Origin: Streptomyces albogriseolus
GTDB lineage: Bacteria > Actinomycetota > Actinomycetes > Streptomycetales > Streptomycetaceae
NCBI GenBank assembly: GCA_014650475.1
Contig: BMVA01000008.1
Location: 186,001 to 250,000, forward strand
Direction: 5' to 3'
DNA length: 64,000 nucleotides
The notes under the pieces were generated by a model. It had not been told where the DNA came from. It saw only the letters and a program-made list of their open reading frames with translations, and searched no databases. Below, in pieces: positions 9,085 to 17,045 of this stretch. The position numbers and the translations under genes are program-made. The number at the start of each line of letters is the position of its first letter. Positions within the stretch are counted from its first letter, which is position 1.

Positions 9085-9474
9085 TCAGCAGAGGATCCAG
9101 CCGGAGCTGACGGAGTCCGCCGCGACCTGGCCGGTGACCCAGACGCAGCGGCGTCCGGCGTGCACGGTCACCGGGCCCGCGTGGTAGGCGAACTGCCCCT
9201 CGTCGACCACGGGCCGCCCGCCGCGCGCCCGCACGCTCACCGCCATCTTCCGCTTCACGCCCTGCTTCTTGGCGACGGTGACGGCGCAGACGTACCCGCC
9301 GCGCTTGTAGACGAGCACCGACCCGGTGGAGAACGGCAGGGTCCGCACCTTGCGTCCGGGACACAGCGCGGCCGCCTCCGCCTCCTGGGCCGGTGCGGCC
9401 AGGGCGAGCAGCCCCGACGTGGTCAGCACCGCAAGAACCGGCGCGAGTCGCCGGTGTATCGCTCCACTGCGCAC
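9085..9474 (-). CDS. Small secreted protein of unknown function
   Basis: 129-aa protein with a signal peptide (RRLAPVLAVLTTSGLLALAAPA, cleavage near AEAAA) and a mature part of about 90 residues with four Cys (LCPG, YVCAV, RRCVW, WILC at the very C-terminus), so two disulfides are possible. The GTG at 9474 is preferred because GGGAGGA lies six bases upstream; a longer frame from 9546 would bury the signal sequence behind 24 Arg-rich residues. Secreted small proteins of this kind are common in Streptomyces. No family is recognised. Confidence 0.68.
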   Translation of the reverse strand: MRSGAIHRRLAPVLAVLTTSGLLALAAPAQEAEAAALCPGRKVRTLPFSTGSVLVYKRGGYVCAVTVAKKQGVKRKMAVSVRARGGRPVVDEGQFAYHAGPVTVHAGRRCVWVTGQVAADSVSSGWILC

Positions 9475-9586
9475 AGTCGTCCTCCCGTACCGCGCCCGCC
9501 GGAACCGACGGCGTACGCGTGTACGGACGCACGGCGTAGGTCGCATGGTTGCGCGGGCCGGTGTGCGCCGACGGCGGACGGCCGGA

Positions 9587-12500
9587 TCAGGCCGGCGCCG
9601 GTACGTCCTCGCCGACGAACGTCCGCCACAGCGCGGCGTACCGGCCGCCCTTGCGCAGCAGTTCCTCGTGGGTGCCGTCCTCCACGACCCGGCCGTGGTC
9701 CATGACGACCACCCGGTCCGCGCGGGCGGCGGTGGTCAGCCGGTGGGCGACGACCAGCGTGGTGCGGCGGCCCGCCAGGCGGTCGGTGGCCGCGTTGACC
9801 TGCGCCTCGGTGGCGAGGTCGAGGGCGGCGGTGGCCTCGTCGAGCAGCAGCACGTCCGGGTCGACGAGTTCGGCGCGGGCGAGCGCGATCAGCTGGCGCT
9901 GGCCCGCCGACAGGTTGCGGCCGCGCTCGGCGACCTCGTGCAGATAGCCGCCGTCCAGGGTGGCGATCATCTCGTGCGCGCCCACCGCGCGGGCCGCGGC
10001 CTCCACCTCGGCGTCGGTGGCGTCGGGGCGGCCGTAGGCGATGGCGTCGCGGACGGTGCCGGGGAAGAGGTACGCCTCCTGCGGTACGACGCCGAGCCGG
10101 TGCCGGTACGCGGTGAGGTCCAGGTCGCGCAGGTCGGTGCCGTCGACGGTGACCCGGCCCGAGGTGGGGTCGTAGAACCGGGCGACCAGCTTGACCAGGG
10201 TGGACTTGCCGGCGCCGGTCTCGCCGACGAACGCGACGGTCTGCCCGGCCGGGACGGTCAGGTCGACGGCGGTGAGCGCCTCCTCGCCGTCGCCGTAGGA
10301 GAAGTGCACGTCCTCGAAGGCGATCTCGCCGCGCAGGGACGTCACCGGGAGCGGCTTCTCGGGGGCCTTCGTGGAGGCCGGCTCGCGCAGCAGCTCCTGG
10401 ATCCGGCCGAGGGAGACGGACGCCTGCTGGTAGCCGTCGAAGACCTGGGAGAGCTGCTGCACGGGCGCGAAGAACAGGTCGATGTAGAGCAGGTAGGCGA
10501 CCAGCGAGCCGATGGCCAGCGTGCCGTCGTCGACCCGGCCGCCGCCCACCACGAGCACCGCCGCCGCGGCGACCGACGACAGCAGCTGCACGAACGGGAA
10601 GTACACCGAGATCAGCCACTGGCCGCGGATACGGGCGCTGCGGTAGGCGGCGCTGCGCTCGGCGAACCGCCGGGCCCCGTCCCCCTCGCGGCGGAAGGCC
10701 TGCACGATCCGCAGCCCGGCGACCGACTCCTGGAGGTCGGCGTTGACCACCGACACCCGCTCCCGCGCCAGCTCGTACGCCTTCACGCTGGCCCGGCGGA
10801 AGAAGTACGTGGCGACGATCAGGAGGGGCAGGGTGGCGAAGACGACGAGGGCGAGGCCGATGTCGAGGGCCAGCAGGGCGACCATGATGCCGAAGAACGT
10901 GACCACCGAGACGAACGCGGTGACCAGGCCGGTCTGGAGGAACGTGGACAGCGCGTCCACGTCCGTGGTCATCCGGGTCATGATCCGGCCGGTCAGCTCG
11001 CGCTCGTAGAAGTCGAGGCCGAGCCGCTGGAGCTGGGCGAAGATCTTCAGCCGCAGCGTGTACAGCACGCGTTCGCCGGTACGCCCGGTCATGCGGATCT
11101 CGCCGGTCTGCGCCGCCCACTGGGCGAGCACGGTGAGCAGGCCGAGCAGGGCGGCCGCCCAGACCGCGGTCTGGGCGGCGCGGGTGACGCCCTCGTCGAT
11201 GCCGTGCCGGATCAGGATGGGCAGCAGCAGGCCCATCCCGGCGTCCACGGCGACCAGGGCGAGGCTGATCAGCAGGGGCGTGCGGAAGCCGTGCAGCAGG
11301 CGGCGCAGGCCGTAGGAGTCCTCGGGGCGGACGGCGCGGGCCTCGTCGACGTCGGGGACGTCGTCGGCCGGGGGCAGCGCGGCGACCTGTTCGAGCAGCT
11401 CCGGGGTGGCCGGGGCGCCGTCCAGGGCGGTGTCCCTGGGCTCGCGGTCGCCGGTCCACAGGCGGGGGGTGACGCCCCGCTCGGCGTCGAACTCGGCGTC
11501 CAGTTCGGCGCGGACGGAGGTGTCCTCCTCGCGCGGCCCGGCGGGCGGGGTGTGGCCCGGGGAGACGGCGCCCAGCTCGTCGGGGTCGGTGAGCAGCCGC
11601 CGGTACAGCGGGGAGCGGCGCTGGAGCTCGTCGTGGGTGCCGAGGGCGGCGAGGCGGCCGTTTTCCAGGACCGCGATGCGGTCGGCGAGGTTCAGGGTGG
11701 AGCGGCGGTGGGCGATCAGCAGCGTGGTGCGGCCCCGCATGACGCTCTTCAGCGCCTCGTGGATCTCGTGCTCGACGCGGGCGTCCACGGCGGACGTGGC
11801 GTCGTCCAGGACCAGCAGGCGCGGGTCGGTGAGGATCGCGCGGGCCAGGGCGATGCGCTGGCGCTGTCCGCCGGAGAGGGTCAGGCCGTGCTCGCCGACG
11901 GTGGTGTCGTAGCCGTCGGGCAGCTCGTCGATGAAGCGGTCGGCCTGGGCGGCGTGGGCGGCGGCCCGGATCTGCTCGTCGGTGGCGTCGGGGCGGCCGT
12001 ACGCGATGTTGTTGCGCACGGTGTCGGAGAACAGGAAGGAGTCCTCCGGGACCAGGCCGATGGCGGCGCGCAGCGAGGCGGTGGTCAGCTCGCGCACGTC
12101 GTGGCCGCCGACCAGGACGGCGCCGCGGGTGACGTCGTAGAAGCGCGGCAGCAGCAGGGAGACGGTGGACTTGCCGGAGCCGGAGGAGCCGACCACGGCG
12201 AGGGTCTCGCCGGGACGGATCTCGAAGGACAGGCCGTCGAGGACCGGCCGCCCGGGGTCGTAGCCGAAGGCGACGTCGTCGAACTCGACGGTAGCCGGGG
12301 CGTCGGCGGGCAGTTCCTTGGCGCCGTCGGTGAGGGTCGGCTCGGTGTCGATCAGGTCGAGGACGCGTTCGGTGCCGGCGCGGGCCTGCTGGGCGACGGT
12401 GAGGACGACGGCGAGCATCCGGACCGGGCCGACGAGCTGGGCGAGGTAGGTGGAGAAGGCGACGAACGTGCCCAGCGTGATGTGCCCGCGCACCGCGAGC

Positions 12501-13294
12501 CAGCCGCCGAGGGCGAGCATCGCCACCTGGCCGAGGGCGGGCACGGACTGGAGGGCGGGGGTGTAGCGGGAGTTCAGTTTGATGGTGCGCAGGCGTCCGG
12601 CGAACAGCCGGCGGCCGACCTCGCGGAGCTTGCCGGTCTCCTGGTCCTCCTGGCCGAAGCCCTTGACCACGCGGACGCCGCTGACCGCGCCGTCGACCAC
12701 CCCGGCGACGGCGCCCGCCTGCGCCTGGGCGTACCAGGTGGAGGGGTGCAGCCGGGTGCGGCTGCGCTTGGCGATCCACCACAGGGCGGGGGCCACGGCG
12801 AGCGCGATCGCGGTGAGCGGCAGGGACAGCGACGCCATGATCACCAGGGAGATCACGAACAGCAGCAGGTTGCCGATGGTCATCGGCAGCATGAAGAGCA
12901 GGCCCTGGATGAGCTGGAGGTCGCTGGTGGCGCGGCCGACGACCTGCCCCGTGGACAGCTCGTCCTGGCGTCTGCCGTCGAGCCGGGCGATGGAGCCGAA
13001 CATCTCGGTGCGCAGGTCGTGCTGGACGTCGAGGGCGAGCTTTCCGCCGTAGTAGCGGCGGATGTAGGTGAGGACGTAGACGGCGAGGGCGGCGCCGACC
13101 AGCAGGCCGGCCCAGGTGCCCATGTCCCGGGTCTTGTCCCCGATCACGTCGTCGATGATCACCTTGGTGATCAGCGGCACCAGGGCCATCACGGCCATGC
13201 CGGCGAGGGACGAACCGAGGGCCAGGACGACGTTCCTGGGGTGCCGCCACGCGTAGGCGGCCAGTCGTCGTGCCCATCCCCGTTGCGCTGTCAC
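9587..13294 (-). CDS. Fused ABC exporter (two TMD-NBD halves in one chain)
   Basis: 1235-aa single-chain ABC exporter. Half 1 (about residues 1-590) has a six-helix TMD, Walker A GSSGSGKST, signature LSGGQRQR and Walker B LLVLDDATSAVD. A charged linker (about 590-655) leads to half 2, with a second TMD, Walker A GETGAGKST, signature LSAGQRQL and Walker B VLLLDEATAALD. Half 1 has Asp where the catalytic Glu should be and half 2 has an altered signature, so one composite ATP site is degenerate, as in TM287/288 or BmrCD. The GTG at 13294 is chosen for GGAGGA seven bases upstream. Substrate unknown: drug, lipid or peptide export are all possible. Confidence 0.9.
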   Translation of the reverse strand: MTAQRGWARRLAAYAWRHPRNVVLALGSSLAGMAVMALVPLITKVIIDDVIGDKTRDMGTWAGLLVGAALAVYVLTYIRRYYGGKLALDVQHDLRTEMFGSIARLDGRRQDELSTGQVVGRATSDLQLIQGLLFMLPMTIGNLLLFVISLVIMASLSLPLTAIALAVAPALWWIAKRSRTRLHPSTWYAQAQAGAVAGVVDGAVSGVRVVKGFGQEDQETGKLREVGRRLFAGRLRTIKLNSRYTPALQSVPALGQVAMLALGGWLAVRGHITLGTFVAFSTYLAQLVGPVRMLAVVLTVAQQARAGTERVLDLIDTEPTLTDGAKELPADAPATVEFDDVAFGYDPGRPVLDGLSFEIRPGETLAVVGSSGSGKSTVSLLLPRFYDVTRGAVLVGGHDVRELTTASLRAAIGLVPEDSFLFSDTVRNNIAYGRPDATDEQIRAAAHAAQADRFIDELPDGYDTTVGEHGLTLSGGQRQRIALARAILTDPRLLVLDDATSAVDARVEHEIHEALKSVMRGRTTLLIAHRRSTLNLADRIAVLENGRLAALGTHDELQRRSPLYRRLLTDPDELGAVSPGHTPPAGPREEDTSVRAELDAEFDAERGVTPRLWTGDREPRDTALDGAPATPELLEQVAALPPADDVPDVDEARAVRPEDSYGLRRLLHGFRTPLLISLALVAVDAGMGLLLPILIRHGIDEGVTRAAQTAVWAAALLGLLTVLAQWAAQTGEIRMTGRTGERVLYTLRLKIFAQLQRLGLDFYERELTGRIMTRMTTDVDALSTFLQTGLVTAFVSVVTFFGIMVALLALDIGLALVVFATLPLLIVATYFFRRASVKAYELARERVSVVNADLQESVAGLRIVQAFRREGDGARRFAERSAAYRSARIRGQWLISVYFPFVQLLSSVAAAAVLVVGGGRVDDGTLAIGSLVAYLLYIDLFFAPVQQLSQVFDGYQQASVSLGRIQELLREPASTKAPEKPLPVTSLRGEIAFEDVHFSYGDGEEALTAVDLTVPAGQTVAFVGETGAGKSTLVKLVARFYDPTSGRVTVDGTDLRDLDLTAYRHRLGVVPQEAYLFPGTVRDAIAYGRPDATDAEVEAAARAVGAHEMIATLDGGYLHEVAERGRNLSAGQRQLIALARAELVDPDVLLLDEATAALDLATEAQVNAATDRLAGRRTTLVVAHRLTTAARADRVVVMDHGRVVEDGTHEELLRKGGRYAALWRTFVGEDVPAPA

Positions 13295-13508
13295 GCGGTG
13301 TCCTCCGATCGTCCTGATCTTCCGCAAGGCTCCAACGCCGGCGGAAGCGGATTTCATCCCTCCGCAACATTTCAGGGGCGCGCGCCGTCTACACGGCGTC
13401 GAACTCTCGTCACGCAATCGACACGCTGTCTCCACGCAGTTGACTGCATGTCCATGCCAGTCTCTCGGGTATCTCCTCTGTGCAACCCGCGTAGATCGGA
13501 CACCCCAC

Positions 13509-14336
13509 ATGCTCGCCATACGCATACCGCGCCGCAAGGCGGTGGCGCTCGCCACGGCCGCCGTGCTCGCCGGCCTCGCCGCCCCCGCCGCGACCGCCAC
13601 CCCGGCCACGGCGACAGCCACGAAGACGGTCACGACGACGACGGCGTCCTACGACCCGGCGTACTACGACGCCGCGGCCGGCAAGACGGGCACAGCCCTC
13701 AAGTCCGCCCTGCACACGATCATCAGCGACCAGACGAAGCTGTCGTACTCGGCGGTCTGGGAGGCGCTGAAGGTCACCGACCAGGATCCGAACAACAGCA
13801 ACAACGTGATCCTGCTCTACTCGGGCATCTCCCGCAGCAAGTCGCTCAACGGCGGTGACGTGGGCGACTGGAACCGCGAGCACGTCTGGGCCAAGTCGCA
13901 CGGCGACTTCGGCACCTCCACCGGCCCCGGCACCGACCTGCACCATCTGCGTCCCGAGGACGTGCAGGTCAATTCCATCCGCGGCAACAAGGACTTCGAC
14001 AACGGCGGCGGCTCGTTCACCAACAGCGGCGGCAGCCTCACCGACTCGAACTCCTTCGAGCCCCGCGACGCCGTCAAGGGCGACGTGGCCCGCATGATCC
14101 TCTACATGGCGGTCCGCTACGAGGGCACCGACGGCTGGCCCGACCTGGAGCCCAACGACTCCGTCACCAACGGCACCAACCCGTACCACGGCCGCCTCTC
14201 GGTCCTGAAGCAGTGGCACCAGGAGGACCCGCCGAGCACGTTCGAGAGGAACCGCAACGACGTCATCCACGACTCCTACCAGCACAACCGGAACCCGTTC
14301 ATCGACCACCCGGAGTGGGTCGAGTCGATCTGGTAG
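13509..14336 (+). CDS. Secreted endonuclease I (EndA/NucM-like nuclease)
   Basis: 275-aa secreted nuclease. A signal peptide (KAVALATAAVLAGLAAPAAT) is followed by the endonuclease I fold with its signatures DWNREHVWAKSHG and DLHHLRPED (His-Me finger residues) and NSIRGNKDF. Family members cleave DNA and often RNA outside the cell, with a divalent metal. The start is taken as ATG 13509, which puts the signal peptide at the N-terminus; the ribosome site is weak, and a TTG at 13440 would add 23 residues. It likely scavenges nucleic acids. A strong hairpin follows the gene. Confidence 0.87.
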   Translation: MLAIRIPRRKAVALATAAVLAGLAAPAATATPATATATKTVTTTTASYDPAYYDAAAGKTGTALKSALHTIISDQTKLSYSAVWEALKVTDQDPNNSNNVILLYSGISRSKSLNGGDVGDWNREHVWAKSHGDFGTSTGPGTDLHHLRPEDVQVNSIRGNKDFDNGGGSFTNSGGSLTDSNSFEPRDAVKGDVARMILYMAVRYEGTDGWPDLEPNDSVTNGTNPYHGRLSVLKQWHQEDPPSTFERNRNDVIHDSYQHNRNPFIDHPEWVESIW

Positions 14337-14339
14337 GCC

Positions 14340-14711
14340 TCACCGCGGCCGGCCTCCCTCAGATGGAGAGGGACGGCCGGCCGCGGGGTCTTCCTCGTCA
14401 CCGTGGGGCACGGGGAGACGCGCTCCCCTGCTCCGGGCGATGCGGTGGACGTCGTGGAGCGCCTCGGCCAGGCAGGCGGCGAGGTAACGGAGCTGGGGCG
14501 CGGTGGCCCTGGTGTCGCCCAGGAGATCGACGGCGTGGCCGAGAAGGTCGTCCGCCATGCCGAGCTGGACGGCCTCGATCTCGTCGGCGAGGCGGGAGAC
14601 ACGGCCGGTTCCGGAGTCGTCGGTGACGAGGTAGCAGGGGTTGCCGTCGAGGTTGGACCAGGGGAGGAGGCGGGGCCGGGTGGCGGCGACGTCTCGGCTC
14701 TCGTAGATCAC
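14340..14711 (-). CDS. Conserved protein of the XRE/DUF397 module
   Basis: 123-aa protein, no enzymatic motif. It opens with a region resembling a short recognition or binding unit (LLPWSNLDGNPCYLVTDDSG, about residues 13-32), followed by two amphipathic helices (ADEIEAVQLGMADDLLGHAV and APQLRYLAACLAEALHDVHR). I recall relatives next to XRE/DUF397 genes in other Streptomyces. Start and stop overlap as GTGA with the upstream gene, indicating translational coupling. Its last residues are encoded by a strong hairpin that probably also acts as terminator. Function unknown. Confidence 0.7.
   Translation of the reverse strand: MIYESRDVAATRPRLLPWSNLDGNPCYLVTDDSGTGRVSRLADEIEAVQLGMADDLLGHAVDLLGDTRATAPQLRYLAACLAEALHDVHRIARSRGARLPVPHGDEEDPAAGRPSPSEGGRPR
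14343..14386. terminator. Bidirectional hairpin between nuclease and minus-strand gene
   Basis: A 12-bp perfect stem (CCGCGGCCGGCC, 14343-14354, with 14375-14386) is extended by six more pairs (TCCCTC 14355-14360 with GAGGGA 14368-14373) and one bulged base, around a 7-nt loop. It lies just after the nuclease stop and inside the last codons of the convergent gene. Confidence 0.75.
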
Positions 14712-15163
14712 GCGGCGGTCACCTCGTTGCCCCGCGGTCGGCGGGAGCCGACGTCGACACCGTGGATACGCCGTGGCCCTACGTCGATGCCGTGCACGGC
14801 GAGCCAGAGGGTCCGGCGCCGGGCGCGCTGCTGCCTGGCCTGCGCGCGCTGTTCGTGGGCGAGGAGGTAGGGGCGGACGAGCCGGGAGTCCTCGCCGCGG
14901 AGGAGGGCCTCGTGCGGGGAGGGGCGGCGACCGGGTGCGAGGGGGGCGGCCGGCGCGGGGGCGGGCGCCGCTCCCCCGGCGCGGTGCCGGTTCTGGTGCC
15001 GGTGGCGCCCGGAGGCGGGCCACAGGAGCCCCAGCAGCGGCTCCAGGAGCCAGGCGATACGGTGCAACACGTCTTCAACTCCGTTGTGGTTGAGGGCCAT
15101 GCCCCCGGGCCGTCGGTAGCGGTCGCGGGGGTCTTCCGTGCCCGAGGGCAGGTCGAGGTGCAT
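14708..15163 (-). CDS. Conserved protein, first minus-strand gene of the XRE/DUF397 module
   Basis: About 151 aa. Segments: an N-terminal part with a hydrophobic stretch (IAWLLEPLLGLLWPA, about residues 35-50), a Pro/Ala-rich linker, then a charged helix ending in a conserved-looking tail (VRPYLLAHEQRAQARQQRAR, LWLAVHGIDVGPRRIHGVDV). I have seen the tail pattern in other Streptomyces proteins next to XRE/DUF397 genes; function unknown. Stop and next start overlap (GTGA). The start is uncertain: ATG 15163 is used, but ATG 15100 is possible and neither has a good ribosome site. Confidence 0.6.
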   Translation of the reverse strand: MHLDLPSGTEDPRDRYRRPGGMALNHNGVEDVLHRIAWLLEPLLGLLWPASGRHRHQNRHRAGGAAPAPAPAAPLAPGRRPSPHEALLRGEDSRLVRPYLLAHEQRAQARQQRARRRTLWLAVHGIDVGPRRIHGVDVGSRRPRGNEVTAA

Positions 15164-15186
15164 GGACGTCGCTGTGTAGCGATCCA

Positions 15187-15199
15187 CTCACAGAGTGAG
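15187..15199. promoter_or_regulatory. Palindrome in the shared promoter of the XRE module
   Basis: Perfect inverted repeat CTCAC-AGA-GTGAG between the divergent gene pairs, about 12 bases before a -10-like TAGGCT (15211-15216). A plausible operator for the adjacent XRE protein. Confidence 0.5.
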
Positions 15200-15231
15200 A
15201 CGGGTCGGGCTAGGCTCGCCAGAGGGTCGGA

Positions 15232-15252
15232 TGTGACGAACCATCTGTCACA
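15232..15252. promoter_or_regulatory. Second palindrome, TGTGAC-N9-GTCACA
   Basis: Perfect 6-bp arms (15232-15237, 15247-15252) with a 9-base spacer, placed between the -10-like TAGGCT and the ribosome site of the XRE gene, where bound protein would block transcription. Its inner motif (GTCACA) resembles the half-site CTCACA of the other palindrome 45 bases upstream. Confidence 0.5.
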
Positions 15253-15264
15253 CGGGAGTTGACG

Positions 15265-16059
15265 ATGAGCAACATCTATGGGGAGTGGTTGAAGGCGCAG
15301 CGAGAGGCGGCCGGGCTGACGCAGCAGGAGCTGGCGACGGCCGCCGTCATGACGCGTTCGCACATCGCGCACATCGAGGCAGGCCGGCGCACCCCGTCCA
15401 AGGAGGACGCGCGACGCCTCGACAGGGCGCTGAACACGGGCGATGTGCTCAGCAGCTTCCTTCCGGACGACGACACCGCTGTCGCGGGGTACTTCGAGGC
15501 GGCCCTTCAGCTCGAACAGCAGGCGACGATGATCAGGGAGTTCGCCCTGTCGTTCGTCCCCGGCATCCTCCAGACGGAAAGGTACGCACGTGCGGTTCTG
15601 AGCATGCCGTTCCCTCCGGCGAGTGAACAGGAACGTGACAGACGCCTTGTCACACGCCTGGAGCGCGCGAGGATCCTTGCCGACCCGGTGACACCCGTAG
15701 TGTGGGCGCTTCTGGATGAAGCGGTGCTACGACGCCGGATCGGCGGCCCGGACGTCATGGCGGAGCAGATCAACCACCTCATCGGACTCGCCGAGGCCGA
15801 GCGGATCCAGCTTCACCTTCTGCCGTTCACGTTGGGCATGCATCCCCTGCTGAGCAACATGCTCACGCTGATGTGGTTCGAGGATCAGCCGCCCGTGGCC
15901 TACGGGGAGGGCCTGTACATGGGGAAGATCCACGACAGCCCATCAGTCGTTCAGGAGCTGCAGCATCGCTACGATTTCGCACTGGGCAACGCGCTGCCGC
16001 TCAACGAATCACTGGCTCTGCTCAGGGCAACAGCAAGGGACTACGAACATCATGGCTGA
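15265..16059 (+). CDS. XRE-family regulator with DUF5753 (Scr1/WhiJ-like)
   Basis: 264-aa DNA-binding protein. An N-terminal XRE helix-turn-helix (LKAQREAAGLTQQELATAAV, MTRSHIAHIEAGRR, residues 5-65) is followed by a DUF5753 domain (QLEQQATMIREFALSFVPGI to ILADPVTPVVW and beyond) typical of proteins encoded with a DUF397 partner. ATG 15265 follows GGGAG. The gene overlaps the DUF397 gene by 8 bases. Base composition here looks lower in GC than in neighbouring genes. Family relatives include WhiJ, a developmental regulator; the role of this copy is unknown. Two palindromes upstream suggest autoregulation. Confidence 0.88.
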   Translation: MSNIYGEWLKAQREAAGLTQQELATAAVMTRSHIAHIEAGRRTPSKEDARRLDRALNTGDVLSSFLPDDDTAVAGYFEAALQLEQQATMIREFALSFVPGILQTERYARAVLSMPFPPASEQERDRRLVTRLERARILADPVTPVVWALLDEAVLRRRIGGPDVMAEQINHLIGLAEAERIQLHLLPFTLGMHPLLSNMLTLMWFEDQPPVAYGEGLYMGKIHDSPSVVQELQHRYDFALGNALPLNESLALLRATARDYEHHG

Positions 16060-16273
16060 CCGAGCGATACCGAACGCAGGGGCACTGAAGGGCTGGCGGA
16101 AGTCCTCCTACAGCAACGACCAGGGTGGCAGCTGTCTGGAGGTCTTGGACGACCACCCCGAGGGTGTCCCCGTTCGCGACTCCAAGGCCCCCGAGGGGCC
16201 GGCGGTGGTCTTCCCGCCGGCCGGCTGGACGTCGTTCGTTGCAGCGGTCAAGGACGGAAGCTTCCCGGCTTGA
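16052..16273 (+). CDS. DUF397 domain protein
   Basis: 73-aa small protein with the DUF397 hallmarks: WRKSSYSNDQGGSCLEV near the start, VRDSKAPEGPAVVFPPAGW in the middle and FVAAVKDGSF at the end. DUF397 proteins are encoded beside XRE/DUF5753 regulators in Streptomyces, often in many paralogous pairs, and are thought to act with them as a regulator/antagonist or toxin-antitoxin-like pair. Here the ATG lies inside the end of the XRE gene (8-base overlap), so the two are translated together. Confidence 0.88.
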   Translation: MADRAIPNAGALKGWRKSSYSNDQGGSCLEVLDDHPEGVPVRDSKAPEGPAVVFPPAGWTSFVAAVKDGSFPA

Positions 16274-16334
16274 TGCCGCCCCGCCGGGCCGGACGCTCCC
16301 ACGAGTCCTCGCCCTTCTGCGCCCTCAGGCACCG

Positions 16335-16931
16335 TCACGCCGGGTACGGCACCGTCTCCCGGGCCGTGCGGAGGGCGCCCGCCCACCAGGAGAGCTGGTC
16401 CAGCAGCTTCTTCGCGTAGCCCGCGGACTCGGCGTCCTGGGGGCGGCCGTCCGCCCACGCCACCCGGTTCAGCGGGAAGGCGAGACCGTCGCGGATGGTC
16501 ACCGCGTGCAGCTCGCTCATCACGTTCTCCAGGTGCAGGACAGCGTGCCGGCCGCCCGCCCCGCCGCCGTAGCTGACGAACGCGACGGGCTTGGCCGCCC
16601 ACTGGGTGTAGTGCCAGTCGATCGCGGCCTTGAGGGAGGCCGGGTAGCTGTGGTTGTACTCCGGCGTGACCATGATGAAGGCGTCCGCGCCCTCCAGCGC
16701 CGCCGTGAGCGGGGCCATCGCGGCGGGGCGCGGGTAGGAGGCGCCGGCCACCGACGGGTAGGCGTCCGGCAGGGCCAGGGGGATGTCGTGCTCGGCCAGG
16801 TCGACGACCTCGACGTCGAATCCGCCGTGCTCGCGGGCCTGCTCCGCGACCCATGAGCCCACCACGGGACCGAACCGTCCCTCACGGACGCTGCCGACGA
16901 CGACCACGAGCTTGTGCGTGTTGATGTCCAT
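16335..16931 (-). CDS. NADPH-dependent FMN reductase family protein
   Basis: 198-aa flavodoxin-like oxidoreductase. Evidence: phosphate-binding loop VVVGSVREGRFGP at the N-terminus, and the FMN_red signature TPEYNHSYPASLKAAIDW with VSYGGGAGG further on. Members reduce FMN, quinones, azo dyes or metal ions with NAD(P)H. ATG 16931 is preceded by AGGGTGG. It is divergent from an MmyB-like regulator, and a large imperfect palindrome occupies the space between them, so regulated expression is likely. The physiological substrate is not predictable. Confidence 0.88.
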   Translation of the reverse strand: MDINTHKLVVVVGSVREGRFGPVVGSWVAEQAREHGGFDVEVVDLAEHDIPLALPDAYPSVAGASYPRPAAMAPLTAALEGADAFIMVTPEYNHSYPASLKAAIDWHYTQWAAKPVAFVSYGGGAGGRHAVLHLENVMSELHAVTIRDGLAFPLNRVAWADGRPQDAESAGYAKKLLDQLSWWAGALRTARETVPYPA

Positions 16932-16973
16932 GCCGTCCACCCTGGAACCGGCCCGGGACGGCAGCCAGACCGC

Positions 16974-17006
16974 GCTCAGGCTGGCCCCCGCAGGGCCATG
17001 CTGAGC
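16974..17006. promoter_or_regulatory. Nested palindrome between FMN reductase and MmyB-like regulator
   Basis: Outer arms GCTCAG/CTGAGC and inner arms TGGCCC/GGGCCA around a 5-base centre make a 33-bp dyad with 12 of 14 paired positions per arm. It sits in the 114-base divergent gap, upstream of the regulator's -10-like TATCCT (17033-17038). Most likely the operator of the helix-turn-helix regulator. Confidence 0.6.
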
Positions 17007-17045
17007 ACTGCGCGCGGGCGCGCCGGCCGTCCTATCCTCGCGGTC

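Noticed and set aside
13440..13508. TTG start at 13440 for the endonuclease gene
   Set aside because: It adds 23 residues before a good signal peptide; the ATG at 13509 is more consistent with export, although its ribosome site is weak.
9326..13858. A 1510-codon open frame on the plus strand across the ABC exporter gene
   Set aside because: It is the antisense shadow of a highly GC-biased gene: Gly/Arg/Asp/Val-rich low-complexity translation, no domain, no ribosome site, while the minus strand has two complete ABC halves.
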